From positions 1 to 42,843 of the forward strand of contig CALDSK010000339.1 in the NCBI GenBank assembly GCA_937911865.1: a stretch of 42,843 nt of DNA, read 5' to 3'. Position numbers and translations under genes: made by a program. Every line of letters starts with the position of its first letter. The stretch's first letter is position 1. Below are positions 1 to 7,835 of this stretch, one piece after another. The notes beneath the pieces are model-generated. The model saw only the letters and a program-made list of their open reading frames with translations. It was not told the origin of the DNA and searched no databases. This DNA comes from an uncultured Synechococcus sp. (GTDB lineage: Bacteria; Cyanobacteriota; Cyanobacteriia; Phormidesmidales; Phormidesmidaceae).

Positions 1-2
1 GT

Positions 3-152
3 GGCCCTGAGTTAGCTCGCACCTTGCAGCAGCTGATGACGAATAATGCTGATGCAGTTGCCAAGGTTACTCGAATCACACAGAGCGTCACGGGCGATCT
101 CAATGTTGTCATCGGTGACACCAGCGGTTCTGTGAACATTATTCAGGGCTAA
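3..152 (+). CDS. C-terminal end of a protein cut by the window edge
   Basis: An open frame enters from the left edge and ends at TAA 150-152, giving 49 residues. The last 20 or so residues are Gly/Asn/Val/Ile-rich with alternating hydrophobics and end in NIIQG. Such short beta-prone Gly/Asn tails are common in cyanobacterial signalling proteins, and the tail broadly recalls the QGxNN motif of the gene pair at 4389-6295, although it does not align cleanly with it. The main domain lies outside the window, so the function is unknown. The frame is free of stops and has ordinary codon use, which supports it being coding. Confidence 0.5.
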   Translation, partial: GPELARTLQQLMTNNADAVAKVTRITQSVTGDLNVVIGDTSGSVNIIQG

Positions 153-552
153 TCGTTTCGTTGGCTGCAAGCTATTGGACAAGCCTTTTCAGCACAGGAT
201 ATAACCAAGACTAAATACTGTTATTGCATTTGTAGCGTAACTTTTAGTGTAACTAATATAAGGGGACTTATTTGAGGTAAAATTGAGGCCAGAAAGCGTA
301 CTATGGGTTCTGTATGGCCTTACCATTTGGTAGAGTTTCAAAAATCTGGACGCTTATTGGCAGCTTTCGCACTGCTGCGCGGAGTGATTTCAGTTTGAAG
401 TTGCCGTTTATATCGTTGTAAAGGGATGCTCTGATGGCTCGTGAAGCCCCCTGACCGAGATACGGCCATTTACGCTCACATCGGTCTAAAACGCCTATTC
501 TGTCAGGCCTGCGGCTGAGATATCCGAGGCATCGTTTCACACACTGCAATGG

Positions 553-1167
553 CTATTTAATGAGTTTCAACTTGCTGTAGCACCTGGGACAGCTCAGCCC
601 GGAAGGGTCAGTGAGCCGCCAGCCCCAGCTACCGGCTTTTGGTTGTTCACCGCACAGGGCAGGGGTGTACCAACGCCCCTGTTTAGGCTCATTTTCAGCG
701 ATGGCATGGACGCGTCGATTCATGGGTGTCGCCCCTTTGGCATCTTTCAGCCCATACTTGATGATCTGTTCTTTGGGTGGGGGAGCAGGGGTGTCATCCT
801 TTAGTTTGGTGAATAGCGAATTATCTTTCACCAAATCAGTATCATTCTCAACAGGCAAGGTAATGGTTTCTGCAATATCGGCGGCTTGTTGAAGGAGTAG
901 CAAGCACTGTTCAACCTTTGCCCGTTGATTACGCGCCTGTATTTTCCGCTCCCACTCAGCCTGCTCCTTAGCATCTAGCTGCATGGTGCGATTGCCATTG
1001 GGGAGTTTTTGCCCTTTGCGTGCGCGTAACCTGGTATAGGTACTGCCGTTGCCAGGGCTATGCGTTTCGATGGTAAGCCCTGCGGCTTGAGGGTCCACAG
1101 ATATCGTTTCAAGGTGCTGTTCCAGCCGCGCTGCAAGCGTAGAGAGGTGCTGTGCCAAAGATGCCAT
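553..1167 (-). CDS. Hypothetical cyanobacterial protein with C-terminal Cys motif
   Basis: This 204-residue soluble protein has an N-terminal helical region (about 1-35), a basic region around 45-95 and a Pro-rich linker near 125-132. Its C-terminal end carries one Cys near residue 170 and a CPRC pair near 192, which could bind a metal ion. I do not recognise the family. The ATG at 1167 has no clear Shine-Dalgarno sequence. An inverted repeat upstream (1184-1214) overlaps the likely promoter, so it may be regulated or autoregulated. It runs in the same direction as the gene at 1298-1648. The frame stays open for 85 codons after its TAG stop, but I could not show that this extension is real. 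Confidence 0.6.
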   Translation of the reverse strand: MASLAQHLSTLAARLEQHLETISVDPQAAGLTIETHSPGNGSTYTRLRARKGQKLPNGNRTMQLDAKEQAEWERKIQARNQRAKVEQCLLLLQQAADIAETITLPVENDTDLVKDNSLFTKLKDDTPAPPPKEQIIKYGLKDAKGATPMNRRVHAIAENEPKQGRWYTPALCGEQPKAGSWGWRLTDPSGLSCPRCYSKLKLIK

Positions 1168-1183
1168 GATATGATGATGGTCA

Positions 1184-1214
1184 TTTGGTGAACAGATAAA
1201 ATAGTATCACCAAA
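1184..1214 (-). promoter_or_regulatory. Inverted-repeat operator and promoter of the 1167 gene
   Basis: TTTGGTGA (1184-1191) and its exact complement TCACCAAA (1207-1214) flank a 15-bp AT-rich spacer. Read on the minus strand, the spacer contains TACTAT/TATTTT, which could be a -10 element. The layout suggests a dimeric repressor straddling the promoter of the leftward gene starting at 1167. The regulator is unknown. Confidence 0.4.
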
Positions 1215-1297
1215 GTGAATTAAGGGCTTTGATGCTCAATCCGCAGGTTCTCTGAAAAATCTCACCCAGTGAACGTCACCGCGCCTGATAGCAAGCG

Positions 1298-1648
1298 TCA
1301 CTGTTTTTGATCGTCATGCAGCAACCACTGATTAAACGCCTGCATGGATTCGGTTGTGGCTTGCTGACCTGCGCCGGGTGGATTCTCGTTATAGTCGGCC
1401 TGCAACCGTTGCCATATCTCTTCCGAGAGTGAAAAATCGACGATGTTCCGCGATTGTAAGGCAGCGTCCAGCGCTGCGGTAAAGCTCTCAACATCCCGGT
1501 ATTCTCCAGGCAGGCCACCGATGAGCATCTCCGGTTCCTCGGTGCCGTGACCAACAAGGGTTTCAAGAGTGGCAAAGAACGTATCTAACGGCCTATCCCA
1601 CCCGACAAACAACAAGTAATCGCCGTGTTCTATATCGTGACTGCTCAT
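1298..1648 (-). CDS. Hypothetical small acidic protein
   Basis: This predicted cytoplasmic protein has 116 residues when started at ATG 1648. An upstream start at 1690 (130 residues) is possible, but it would add an unrelated hydrophobic leader. The sequence begins MSSHDIEHGDYLLFVGWDRP and is acidic and helix-rich, with aromatic residues around the GWDRPL segment. No catalytic motif or membrane segment is visible, and I do not recognise the family. It lies upstream of the 553-1167 gene on the same strand, with a 130-bp gap holding a separate promoter, so it is probably its own transcription unit. Confidence 0.5.
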   Translation of the reverse strand: MSSHDIEHGDYLLFVGWDRPLDTFFATLETLVGHGTEEPEMLIGGLPGEYRDVESFTAALDAALQSRNIVDFSLSEEIWQRLQADYNENPPGAGQQATTESMQAFNQWLLHDDQKQ

Positions 1649-1690
1649 ATCAGAAGCTCTTACAACAATCGTCAGAATTGTCCACGGCAC

Positions 1691-2152
1691 AAAAAGGAGA
1701 GTACCAAAAACCTTGGGAAAGCCCGGAAACTCGTTGGATACTTGCCCGAGTGTGCGCCTTTCAGGCTCTGAGTTCAGCGATCACACTCCGTAGCCAATGG
1801 CGATGTTCGGCGTAAAGTCATAGAAAACCGTTTGTACGACCTAACGAGTTTTCAACGTTTCCCATACTTTTTAGCAGTCTCCTATCCTGCTCAGGGATCA
1901 TCAATGCATTGCTGTGATCGGTAGTTATCTTTGCCAAGTAGTCGTGTCTCTAACGGGGCTTACCGTTTGTGCTGCAGTAGTTTCGAATACAGCTGATGGT
2001 CTTCCAAAGATATAAAGCCTCCTTCTTTCTTAGGGACTGTTATCCGTTCTTTGTAGCAACTTGGTGTAGAAAATTCCCGAATATTCTAGATTTCTCTGTT
2101 GAAATACACACAAATTGATTCACAAAAGCTACACTGATCATGTTGCTGCAGT
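1691..2152. other. Intergenic region, nothing recognised
   Basis: These 462 bases between a leftward and a rightward gene contain no long open frame, recognisable RNA gene or strong hairpin. They presumably hold the two divergent promoters. The last 120 bases are AT-rich, but no clear promoter could be fixed. Confidence 0.4.
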
Positions 2153-2467
2153 ATGGTATGCAAAATGGCCGATTATTCAGATATAGAAAACTCGGAAGAA
2201 ATCAGTGAAGACCGCTTATCGGCTGATGAAATAGCAAACGCAGAAGACGTTTTTATGTCAGTAGCCGAAGTAGAGAGATTGACGGTTTCCTTGCCCACAC
2301 TTGAGGCTCGAAAGCTTAGAGACTCAGTCGGTGATGGATCGATTAGCAAGAAGATCAGAAACGCTGTTTACCTACAGATGTTTTTGGAAGACGAAGTTGC
2401 GGCTGGTGGCACTGTATATGTAAGGACAGAAGATAGAAAACTCATCAGAGTGAATATTGGACCTTAG
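2153..2467 (+). CDS. Small protein, possible ribbon-helix-helix regulator
   Basis: The product has 104 residues, or 100 if the second in-frame ATG at 2165 is used; neither has a good Shine-Dalgarno sequence. The first 35 residues are acidic. The remainder reads as a strand (RLTVSLP), two helices and a final beta hairpin (GGTVYVR...KLIRVNI). This order resembles small bacterial ribbon-helix-helix-like proteins that end in a 'GG-strand-KxxxV' hairpin, so DNA binding is plausible but is inference only. It is the first of several small rightward genes (2153-3672) without obvious shared function. Confidence 0.5.
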   Translation: MVCKMADYSDIENSEEISEDRLSADEIANAEDVFMSVAEVERLTVSLPTLEARKLRDSVGDGSISKKIRNAVYLQMFLEDEVAAGGTVYVRTEDRKLIRVNIGP

Positions 2468-2531
2468 TGACCCCTCTTCATTTTCGTAACGATATAAATT
2501 CTTTTCACTACCTCTCTGGCATTTACTACTC

Positions 2532-2918
2532 ATGACACTCCCTCCTAAATCACGCAACACAGACCTTGTAGCGCCACAACGATATAGTGGTGGCATGTTA
2601 TCGAGGAAAAATATAAATGATAACTTCCAAGCATTTTTTGATGGCAGTGCTGAAGACATACTGAATGTACTTATATGTGCAGAGACTCTCTCACTCAAAG
2701 AAAAGAAAAAACTGATTACGGAGGGGTTCCCTCCGTTTACTGCTGTTGTTGTTCACCTTCGAGAACACAGATATGTTTGGAAAAGGTTAGTCAAAAGATA
2801 TGAGTATTTCCCTATTCACGTCTCTGAATTGTTTATAGCTGTCCTAGAGGTGGTGCCTTCTAAAACACAAAGACAACTGATACAAAAAGTAAAGGAACGG
2901 TTCGAACATTTGTTCTAG
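2532..2918 (+). CDS. Hypothetical helical protein
   Basis: This basic, soluble protein of 128 residues is mostly helical, with Lys/Arg clusters near residues 55-60 and 83-90 and at the C-terminus. No signal peptide, membrane helix or known motif is visible. It lies 64 bp after the 2153-2467 gene and may share its transcript. The ATG at 2532 lacks a strong ribosome binding site. The frame has no obvious competitor on the same strand, which moderately supports it being coding. The function is unknown. Confidence 0.45.
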   Translation: MTLPPKSRNTDLVAPQRYSGGMLSRKNINDNFQAFFDGSAEDILNVLICAETLSLKEKKKLITEGFPPFTAVVVHLREHRYVWKRLVKRYEYFPIHVSELFIAVLEVVPSKTQRQLIQKVKERFEHLF

Positions 2919-2973
2919 ATAAAAGGCTTTTTTTCCAAGGCGCGTAACTCATTTTACTCAATGCATAAGACTT

Positions 2974-3192
2974 ATGCGGTATCACAGTTTTGTCTTTCTT
3001 TTCTCTAATGAAACAAAACTAGAAAAAATTAAAAAATCTGGAAAACGTCAAGTAAAAGAGCCTTCCACTCTTGCGGGAATATGCTTGACGGCACTGATTC
3101 TCCTCACCAGCTTGGTAATTAGAGCCCATAAACTTGACAACAGTTTTCTACACACTGAAATCGTGGAGAATGCTGTCCATGCGACAGATTAA
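2974..3192 (+). CDS. Possible small single-pass membrane protein
   Basis: The 72-residue frame has a basic N-terminal half (Lys-rich 16-30) and one hydrophobic segment at about residues 33-50, followed by a short polar tail. It could be a small membrane protein with its N-terminus inside. It follows the 2532-2918 gene by 55 bp. There is no convincing ribosome binding site and no recognised family, so it may not be translated. Confidence 0.3.
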   Translation: MRYHSFVFLFSNETKLEKIKKSGKRQVKEPSTLAGICLTALILLTSLVIRAHKLDNSFLHTEIVENAVHATD

Positions 3193-3276
3193 AAGGTTTT
3201 TCTGCTGATTGATATCTTTACGTAGTGATGAGGCCTAAAACGATAACCTTTATTTTGGAGGACATCATAACCAATC

Positions 3277-3672
3277 ATGTCCAATGGCGATGAGCAAGAA
3301 AAGCTACTTAGGAAGCTAGTAAGTAATTTATTAAAGCCCACAATCCAAAATGTTTGTTTCACTTTTTCACTAGGGATTGCTCTTGGTGCGGGGATAGGGC
3401 ATGGCTTTAATAGGATTCCTACATCTACCCAGTTTTATCAGTCAGAGTCTGTCGATTACCTCGCATATTATGACCGCCTGCCACCTAACTGTAGCCTTGC
3501 AGAAGCAAGAAATATTTTAGGTCCAGGCACTGAGGTATCTCGTTCAGAATCTACTTCAGTAGTTGAGATGGAATGGCTCAATACGGAAGGGGATGGATTA
3601 GTTGCTGTCTTTATTGATGGAGTCTTGGATAGTAAGAGGCGGGTATGGGCTGCACGAGCGGTTCACTCATAG
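3277..3672 (+). CDS. Membrane-anchored protein with BamE/SmpA-like C-terminal domain
   Basis: The product has 131 residues. A charged N-terminus is followed by one membrane helix at about 26-44, so the C-terminal part should be outside the cytoplasm. Residues 70-128 contain 'LAEARNILGPGTEVSRSES' and a WLNTEG...VFIDGVLDSK segment, resembling the BamE/SmpA-like fold in which an LGxG turn precedes an antiparallel sheet. That fold often mediates protein contacts in the envelope; the assignment is tentative. GGAGG at 3257-3261 lies 15 nt before the ATG, farther than usual. The stop codon abuts the first copy of the repeat described at 3672. Confidence 0.55.
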   Translation: MSNGDEQEKLLRKLVSNLLKPTIQNVCFTFSLGIALGAGIGHGFNRIPTSTQFYQSESVDYLAYYDRLPPNCSLAEARNILGPGTEVSRSESTSVVEMEWLNTEGDGLVAVFIDGVLDSKRRVWAARAVHS

Positions 3673-3716
3673 GACCAGCGGGGGCATTCGTGCAGGAACC
3701 TGCGGTTATGAAATTG
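3672..3716 (+). repeat. Diverged repeat, copy 1 (short)
   Basis: The block GGACCAGCGGGGGCATT followed by GGAACCTGCGGTTATG recurs, with changes, at 4327-4375 on the minus strand and 6467-6513 on the plus strand. This copy begins at the stop codon of the 3277-3672 gene. Similarity appears to stop after about 45 bases. When read as codons, all three copies start Gly-Pro-Ala-Gly-Ala, so the repeat may derive from coding sequence. Confidence 0.6.
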
Positions 3717-4218
3717 ATTATGGCTGAAACCGTCTCTGCCGGGTGATTCAAGCTGTTCAAGACATAGTTCATGGCTAAAGAGTATTAGTAATATTCTTGA
3801 ATACTTAGCGGTAAGCAGTATCTAAGCTGACATTGATAGAGATCTAGACAGCAAACGTCAGCCCAGCATTGACTCGATTAAGCAGTCAGTTAAGCCTGAG
3901 CTAATCGGCTACTTCAGCCCTGAAAGAAGTCACTTGTTAATGGCGCTGTGCGAATTCAGCACTCTATAATCTACCAACTCCTAATAGCTTAAAACCTTCA
4001 TAATATAAGAGATATAAGCGCCTTCTCCGTTTAGAAAGGCGTTACTAGATAGCGAATAAGGCTAGATCTATTAGAGCTAAAAGCTGAGTTGCGATCGCAG
4101 CCAAAGGCGAAAATATAATGCGTTGTAAATCAACCACACAGAGCATCTATTGGCTGTAAAAAGTACACTTTGTAGCCAACACACAAAATATATTTTCAGA
4201 CACCTTTTAGAAGCAGAG
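3717..4218. other. Intergenic region between repeat copies
   Basis: No gene is supported in these 500 bases, which separate repeat copies 1 and 2. They contain one HIP1 octamer (4091-4098) and a weak stem CGCCTT/AAGGCG (4019-4041). The sequence is AT-rich with many stops in all frames, consistent with decayed DNA. Confidence 0.4.
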
Positions 4219-4375
4219 GAATCGCCAAATCTAGCGCAATCGCTGAAAATGATGTCATCTGGCAGCGGTACTCACTGCATTAATGGCAGACAGCTCAAGT
4301 ACCTGTGGGCAGGGGCTTTCGGACGATGCTAAATACATAACCGTAGGTTTTGGGCCAAATGCCCCCGCTGGTCCT
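4219..4375 (-). repeat. Diverged repeat, copy 2 (long, inverted)
   Basis: On the minus strand this copy matches copy 3 (6467-6620) over about 150 bases with many substitutions. Shared blocks include GGACCAGCGGGGGCAT, AAACCTACGGTTA, GAAAGCCC, a CTGCCATTAAT-like block, a GAGTxCCGCT block, a CATCATT block and a TTGGCGA block. Read in frame it encodes 'PTVMYLASSESPC...LSAINAVSTAA'; the copy 3 frame gives similar residues but has a stop. It starts 13 bases after the stop codon of the 4389-5921 gene. Confidence 0.6.
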
Positions 4376-4388
4376 ATATGCAAGAGGT

Positions 4389-5921
4389 CTATTCTATATG
4401 TCGTCTGATACTTAGCCCCTCCCAGAAGACCCAACCCACACCATTGGCACTGCCATGAACCCTCACCCACCCACTCTGTAGCTCATCGCTAACGGCTATT
4501 AACTCTTTTCCAGCGTTTATACAGCCGATTTTAGAGCTGTATTGATCAGGTGATTCTCTAAGCGGCTGGCAGTCACCTCCTATCGGCGTGATGATTACAA
4601 TTTGCCCATTCTTAATTCCTCCTGGCTGGCTAGGTTGTCCCGTGCCTCCAGAGGGATCTGATGAGGAAATATGTCCTGGTGAGCGAATAGATGATTCTTC
4701 ATTCACCGCGTATTGACGAAACAATGGTTGGGTACAAAATCCTAATAGAGCCGCTAATCCTACAGCTACTAAGATAGCTACTCCAGCCGGTGAAACATCT
4801 TCGGTTGCAGATCTAGCGGAGTCTATTTCACTCTTGCCACTCTCTTCTTTTGCTACTCGCTTCGCCCGTTCTATCTCATTCTTCTGGATTTTTAGTAAAG
4901 ATGACTTGAAGGGCTTAGCCCATTGATTTAGGACCCCAGGAGAAGCACAAGTATCTAGAAAGTGAAACAGCCTAATATCGTGGTACGGATATATCTGTAT
5001 GCAATAGAGATCAATGAAATAGAAGGACACGATTACATGAAAAGCGATGATCAGTTCTTTAATGAAGGAAATGCTCTCTTCATTGCTTGTTCCTGCTGTT
5101 TCAAGTGACTTCTTTATTGATTTCCAATTCCATTCGGGTAAATCAATCTGGTTGTCATGTGGGTGCTGAGACGAAGAGGTCTCATCTACAGGGCAAGTAA
5201 GAGTGATATAGATATCTTCATTAGTAATCGCACTTTGAAGCGTCAACGTAGGAAGAGGAGAGAGAATTTCTCGGGCATGTATGGCCTGCTGATCTTCAAT
5301 TGGTTCGCTGAATATCTTGCGACAGCCAACGGGATAGATGAGGTGTCCTATCAAATAGTGTTGGTTTATAAGACTTCTCAGCTTCTTTTCTATTTGTATT
5401 CCCAGCGAGTCGAACTCCTGTACGTTGCAGATAATTTTAGGCGGTGATAGAAGTATCCAAAAGTTGACATCACTACGGAAAAGTTGCTTCTGCGTTTCTT
5501 CTCTGTTTAGTAACCAGGGCAGACGGAGATTATCCCAATTTGACTGTAGTTCTTGCCACTTCAACTGTACAGATTCTATGTGACATGTTTTAATGATTTT
5601 CAGTTTTTCTGCGAAGAACCAATCTTTTAATTCAAGCTCTTTCTCTTTAAGATGTATGAGCCTTTCATCCGAGATAATCTCATTTTCTAACCGCCTCTTC
5701 TCGATCTCAAGCCTCTCTTTTTTTATCAGATACTGGCTATGAATTTCTGCAGATTCAGGACGGCTTTTGACTGATTCTGGAACCAGACTTTTTACGACAG
5801 GCTCTAAAACATTAGATAAAGCTTGAAAGCCCGTCTCAAAAATGTTTACAACAGTATTGTTCGCTCCTTGAACAAGACCTTGTATCCACCCTCCTTGACT
5901 TCTATATTGGCTCTTACTCAA
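4389..5921 (-). CDS. Membrane protein: N-terminal QGxNN motif, coiled coil, TM, external SH3b
   Basis: The product has 510 residues. Residues 13-28 carry a motif of the form I-x-G-L-V-Q-G-x-N-N-x-V-x-x-x-F that matches the C-terminal tail of the upstream gene. A Glu/Lys-rich coiled coil (about 60-110) and an unrecognised mixed domain (about 150-345) follow. After a basic segment (346-362) there is one membrane helix (about 379-396), then a Ser/Gly/Pro linker and a C-terminal bacterial SH3 domain (about 441-505, with LRESPDQYSSKIG and GWV). The topology is probably N-terminus inside and SH3b in the periplasm, where such domains often bind peptidoglycan. The start is TTG at 5921, overlapping the stop of the upstream gene (TTGA), which indicates translational coupling. 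GGAAG lies just upstream. A role as an envelope sensor coupled to its small partner is inference. Confidence 0.75.
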   Translation of the reverse strand: MSKSQYRSQGGWIQGLVQGANNTVVNIFETGFQALSNVLEPVVKSLVPESVKSRPESAEIHSQYLIKKERLEIEKRRLENEIISDERLIHLKEKELELKDWFFAEKLKIIKTCHIESVQLKWQELQSNWDNLRLPWLLNREETQKQLFRSDVNFWILLSPPKIICNVQEFDSLGIQIEKKLRSLINQHYLIGHLIYPVGCRKIFSEPIEDQQAIHAREILSPLPTLTLQSAITNEDIYITLTCPVDETSSSQHPHDNQIDLPEWNWKSIKKSLETAGTSNEESISFIKELIIAFHVIVSFYFIDLYCIQIYPYHDIRLFHFLDTCASPGVLNQWAKPFKSSLLKIQKNEIERAKRVAKEESGKSEIDSARSATEDVSPAGVAILVAVGLAALLGFCTQPLFRQYAVNEESSIRSPGHISSSDPSGGTGQPSQPGGIKNGQIVIITPIGGDCQPLRESPDQYSSKIGCINAGKELIAVSDELQSGWVRVHGSANGVGWVFWEGLSIRRHIE

Positions 5922-6295
5922 GATTCATCTTCCATCGTCGATTTATCGGAAAAGTGTATTTTAACGTTGTTGTTCTCTCCTTGAACGAATCCAGTTATTC
6001 TCTTTGCATCTACAGAATATCGCTCCAGAGTATCCGGCGTGGCAGTCTGAGAACTGTAAACCCGTTTCTCATGTTCTCTTTTATTCGGCAACTTTGTGTA
6101 TTTTCTGGCAACGAATACCCCTAATATTCCTACCCATATGCCTATCTGAATGAAATCTGCTAGGCCTTGAATCACAGACGTATTAGTGTCAACAAACCCT
6201 AAGACTTTAGGCAACCACCAGTGTACTGAACCTGCAACTAATGCCATTGCAGCCATGAATAGTAGAAATGATAAATAGGACTTTTGATTTCTCAT
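5918..6295 (-). CDS. Small two-TM protein with C-terminal QGxNN motif
   Basis: The 125-residue protein has two predicted membrane helices (about 8-25 and 45-63) and a polar cytoplasmic tail. The tail ends with I100-T-G-F-V-Q-G-E-N-N-N-V-K-I-H-F115, then an acidic end. The same 16-residue pattern opens the next gene, and the two overlap by 4 bases, so they are almost certainly co-translated. Motifs shared between the C-terminus of one protein and the N-terminus of its neighbour are known from bacterial amyloid signalling pairs; applying that here is my inference. The ATG at 6295 has a GGGGA sequence immediately before it. Its two helices and short length would fit a membrane effector or an adaptor. 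Confidence 0.7.
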   Translation of the reverse strand: MRNQKSYLSFLLFMAAMALVAGSVHWWLPKVLGFVDTNTSVIQGLADFIQIGIWVGILGVFVARKYTKLPNKREHEKRVYSSQTATPDTLERYSVDAKRITGFVQGENNNVKIHFSDKSTMEDES

Positions 6296-6466
6296 TCCCC
6301 ACGTTCCTTTTATACTAATAGCTATGCTATGAGCTAACTACTTGAATTTACAAATAATAAATATTGCTATACCCCATATTCTAACTACAACACAGTATAT
6401 ACAAGTTATGGCAGTAAGATTAGCTAACGTCGCTGGCCTTTTTCTCAGAGGTGCTTAACCTTCATT

Positions 6467-6620
6467 GGACCAGCGGGGGCATCTCAACAGAAACCTACGG
6501 TTACACATTTAGCGCCGCTTGAAAGCCCTTGCTCATCAGAGTTTTAGCTATCTGCTATTAATACAGCGAGTGCCGCTGGCGAATCGCATCATTGCCAGTG
6601 GTTGCTTCAGACTTGGCGAC
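6467..6620 (+). repeat. Diverged repeat, copy 3 (long)
   Basis: This copy begins TTGGACCAGCGGGGGCATC and continues with AAACCTACGGTTA, a TTTAGC block, GAAAGCCC, CTGCTATTAATACAG, GAGTGCCGCT, CATCATT and CTTGGCGA. These parallel copy 2 in order and spacing. Its frame reads GPAGA..KPTV..LAP.ESPC, then a stop, then LSAIN. It fills most of the 390-bp gene-free stretch 6296-6685 between the motif-pair operon and the subtilase gene. Confidence 0.6.
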
Positions 6621-6685
6621 GGTTTTGTAGACCAGCAGGGTGGGTGACTGCCCTGCTGAGTTCGACCCAGATGACCTCACTGGTT

Positions 6686-7831
6686 CTACATGTTGGAATT
6701 TATGTACTTTATGGTCTTCCATGCATCAAGTCTTAGAAATTCTAAGTTAGTGTTACTGACGTTGTCTACTTCATCGTCTCCATCAATAATAGGGACACCT
6801 CCTTTTCTTAACCAGTTCTCCAGCTGGTTCACAGACGGCAATTTTCCTGGATAGCGTCGTCGGTAGAATTCTTGCATCAGAATTATCACCCCCGTCACAA
6901 AAGGTGCTGCTTGGCTAGTTCCGGCATAGAGTGAGCTAGATCGCTCATCACTTATTCCAGACGCTTCTATTGGTGAGCCAGGAGCAAAAATGCTAGTCCG
7001 ACAACGAGGACTAGTACTTTCGTGTAGCCTTTGAGAAAATGGAGCTATAGCATCTTGAACAGCTCTTCTAGCTTCTGGCTTCCATCTATTAGCCCCACCA
7101 AAAGAATGCTGTATCTCATCCAAAGCTGATTGGGTTAGGGTGGAGTCGAAAACAGCTCCAACGCTTATTGTCTCACGATAAATAGCTGGGCTGCTCATCC
7201 CCTGTGCTTTCGTAAAATTGTTACCGGAGGCAGCTACTACAGGAATATTATGATCGTTAGCTAGTCTTCGAATAGCAGGGCCTATAGGAGATCCTGAAAC
7301 TATATTGGATTCTTCATCGTCTTCGTAGTTTCCAAAGTCATCTAATGAAAGATTAACAGCGGTGATTTTGTACTTTTGGTGGTTATCAGCAACCCAGTTA
7401 AGAGCTCTGGCAACGTCTTTTATTTTTCCTTCATTTCTATTGTCTAATACCTTTAAAGGAACAATTTTTACATTAGGAGCAACACCAATATATCTGTCAC
7501 TTCTAGCAGCAATAATTCCTGCTACATGCGTGCCATGACCATTTTTATCCTCAATACTGTTTGCTACTGGAGCGAAGTTATCTGGAATTACTACACGGCC
7601 TTCAAAATCTTTGTGATCAGTCTTCAGTCCTGTGTCCAAGACAGCCACAGCTAAGCCCTCACCACTTAAGTTCCATTCTTCTCTTGTGTCTGCAACGTTT
7701 ATTAAAGAGCTGGCTTCAATAAGATTAAAGGGTAGTCTGTCTTCTCTCAGTGCTTGCGCTGGTACAAAAAGCTTAGGCTCATTAGTCTTTCTAATACTCT
7801 CTAGCATATTTTGAGTCACACGAATTTTCAT
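6686..7831 (-). CDS. Subtilisin-family (S8) serine protease, apparently cytoplasmic
   Basis: The product has 381 residues and a complete S8 catalytic set: Asp66 in AVLDTG, His99 in NGHGTHVAG, the oxyanion Asn204 in AASGN and Ser306 in GTSQAAPFV. No signal peptide is visible, and the first 50 residues are a short lead-in rather than a classical propeptide. It should cleave proteins inside the cell, or be released by another route. Its start lies 4 bp after the stop of the upstream lipoprotein gene, so the two form an operon. A cytoplasmic subtilase near signalling proteins is reminiscent of protease effectors in bacterial conflict systems, but no substrate can be named. A possible inserted acidic loop is visible around residues 166-176. 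Confidence 0.9.
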   Translation of the reverse strand: MKIRVTQNMLESIRKTNEPKLFVPAQALREDRLPFNLIEASSLINVADTREEWNLSGEGLAVAVLDTGLKTDHKDFEGRVVIPDNFAPVANSIEDKNGHGTHVAGIIAARSDRYIGVAPNVKIVPLKVLDNRNEGKIKDVARALNWVADNHQKYKITAVNLSLDDFGNYEDDEESNIVSGSPIGPAIRRLANDHNIPVVAASGNNFTKAQGMSSPAIYRETISVGAVFDSTLTQSALDEIQHSFGGANRWKPEARRAVQDAIAPFSQRLHESTSPRCRTSIFAPGSPIEASGISDERSSSLYAGTSQAAPFVTGVIILMQEFYRRRYPGKLPSVNQLENWLRKGGVPIIDGDDEVDNVSNTNLEFLRLDAWKTIKYINSNM

Positions 7832-7835
7832 AATC

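Noticed and set aside
301..549. 82-codon open frame after the 553-1167 stop, in the same frame
   Set aside because: It starts only with TTG, has no ribosome binding site and unconvincing composition. Being in frame with the upstream gene could mean a longer ancestral protein, but I see no family match to support it.
4150..4470. Overlapping short open frames on both strands
   Set aside because: They fall within repeat copy 2 and the 3' end of the SH3b gene, so they are better explained as shadows or relic coding sequence.
3672..6620. Repeat copies read as integron attC sites flanking cassettes
   Set aside because: Copies differ in orientation and length and lack the paired R'/R'' core sites of attC; no integron integrase is present.
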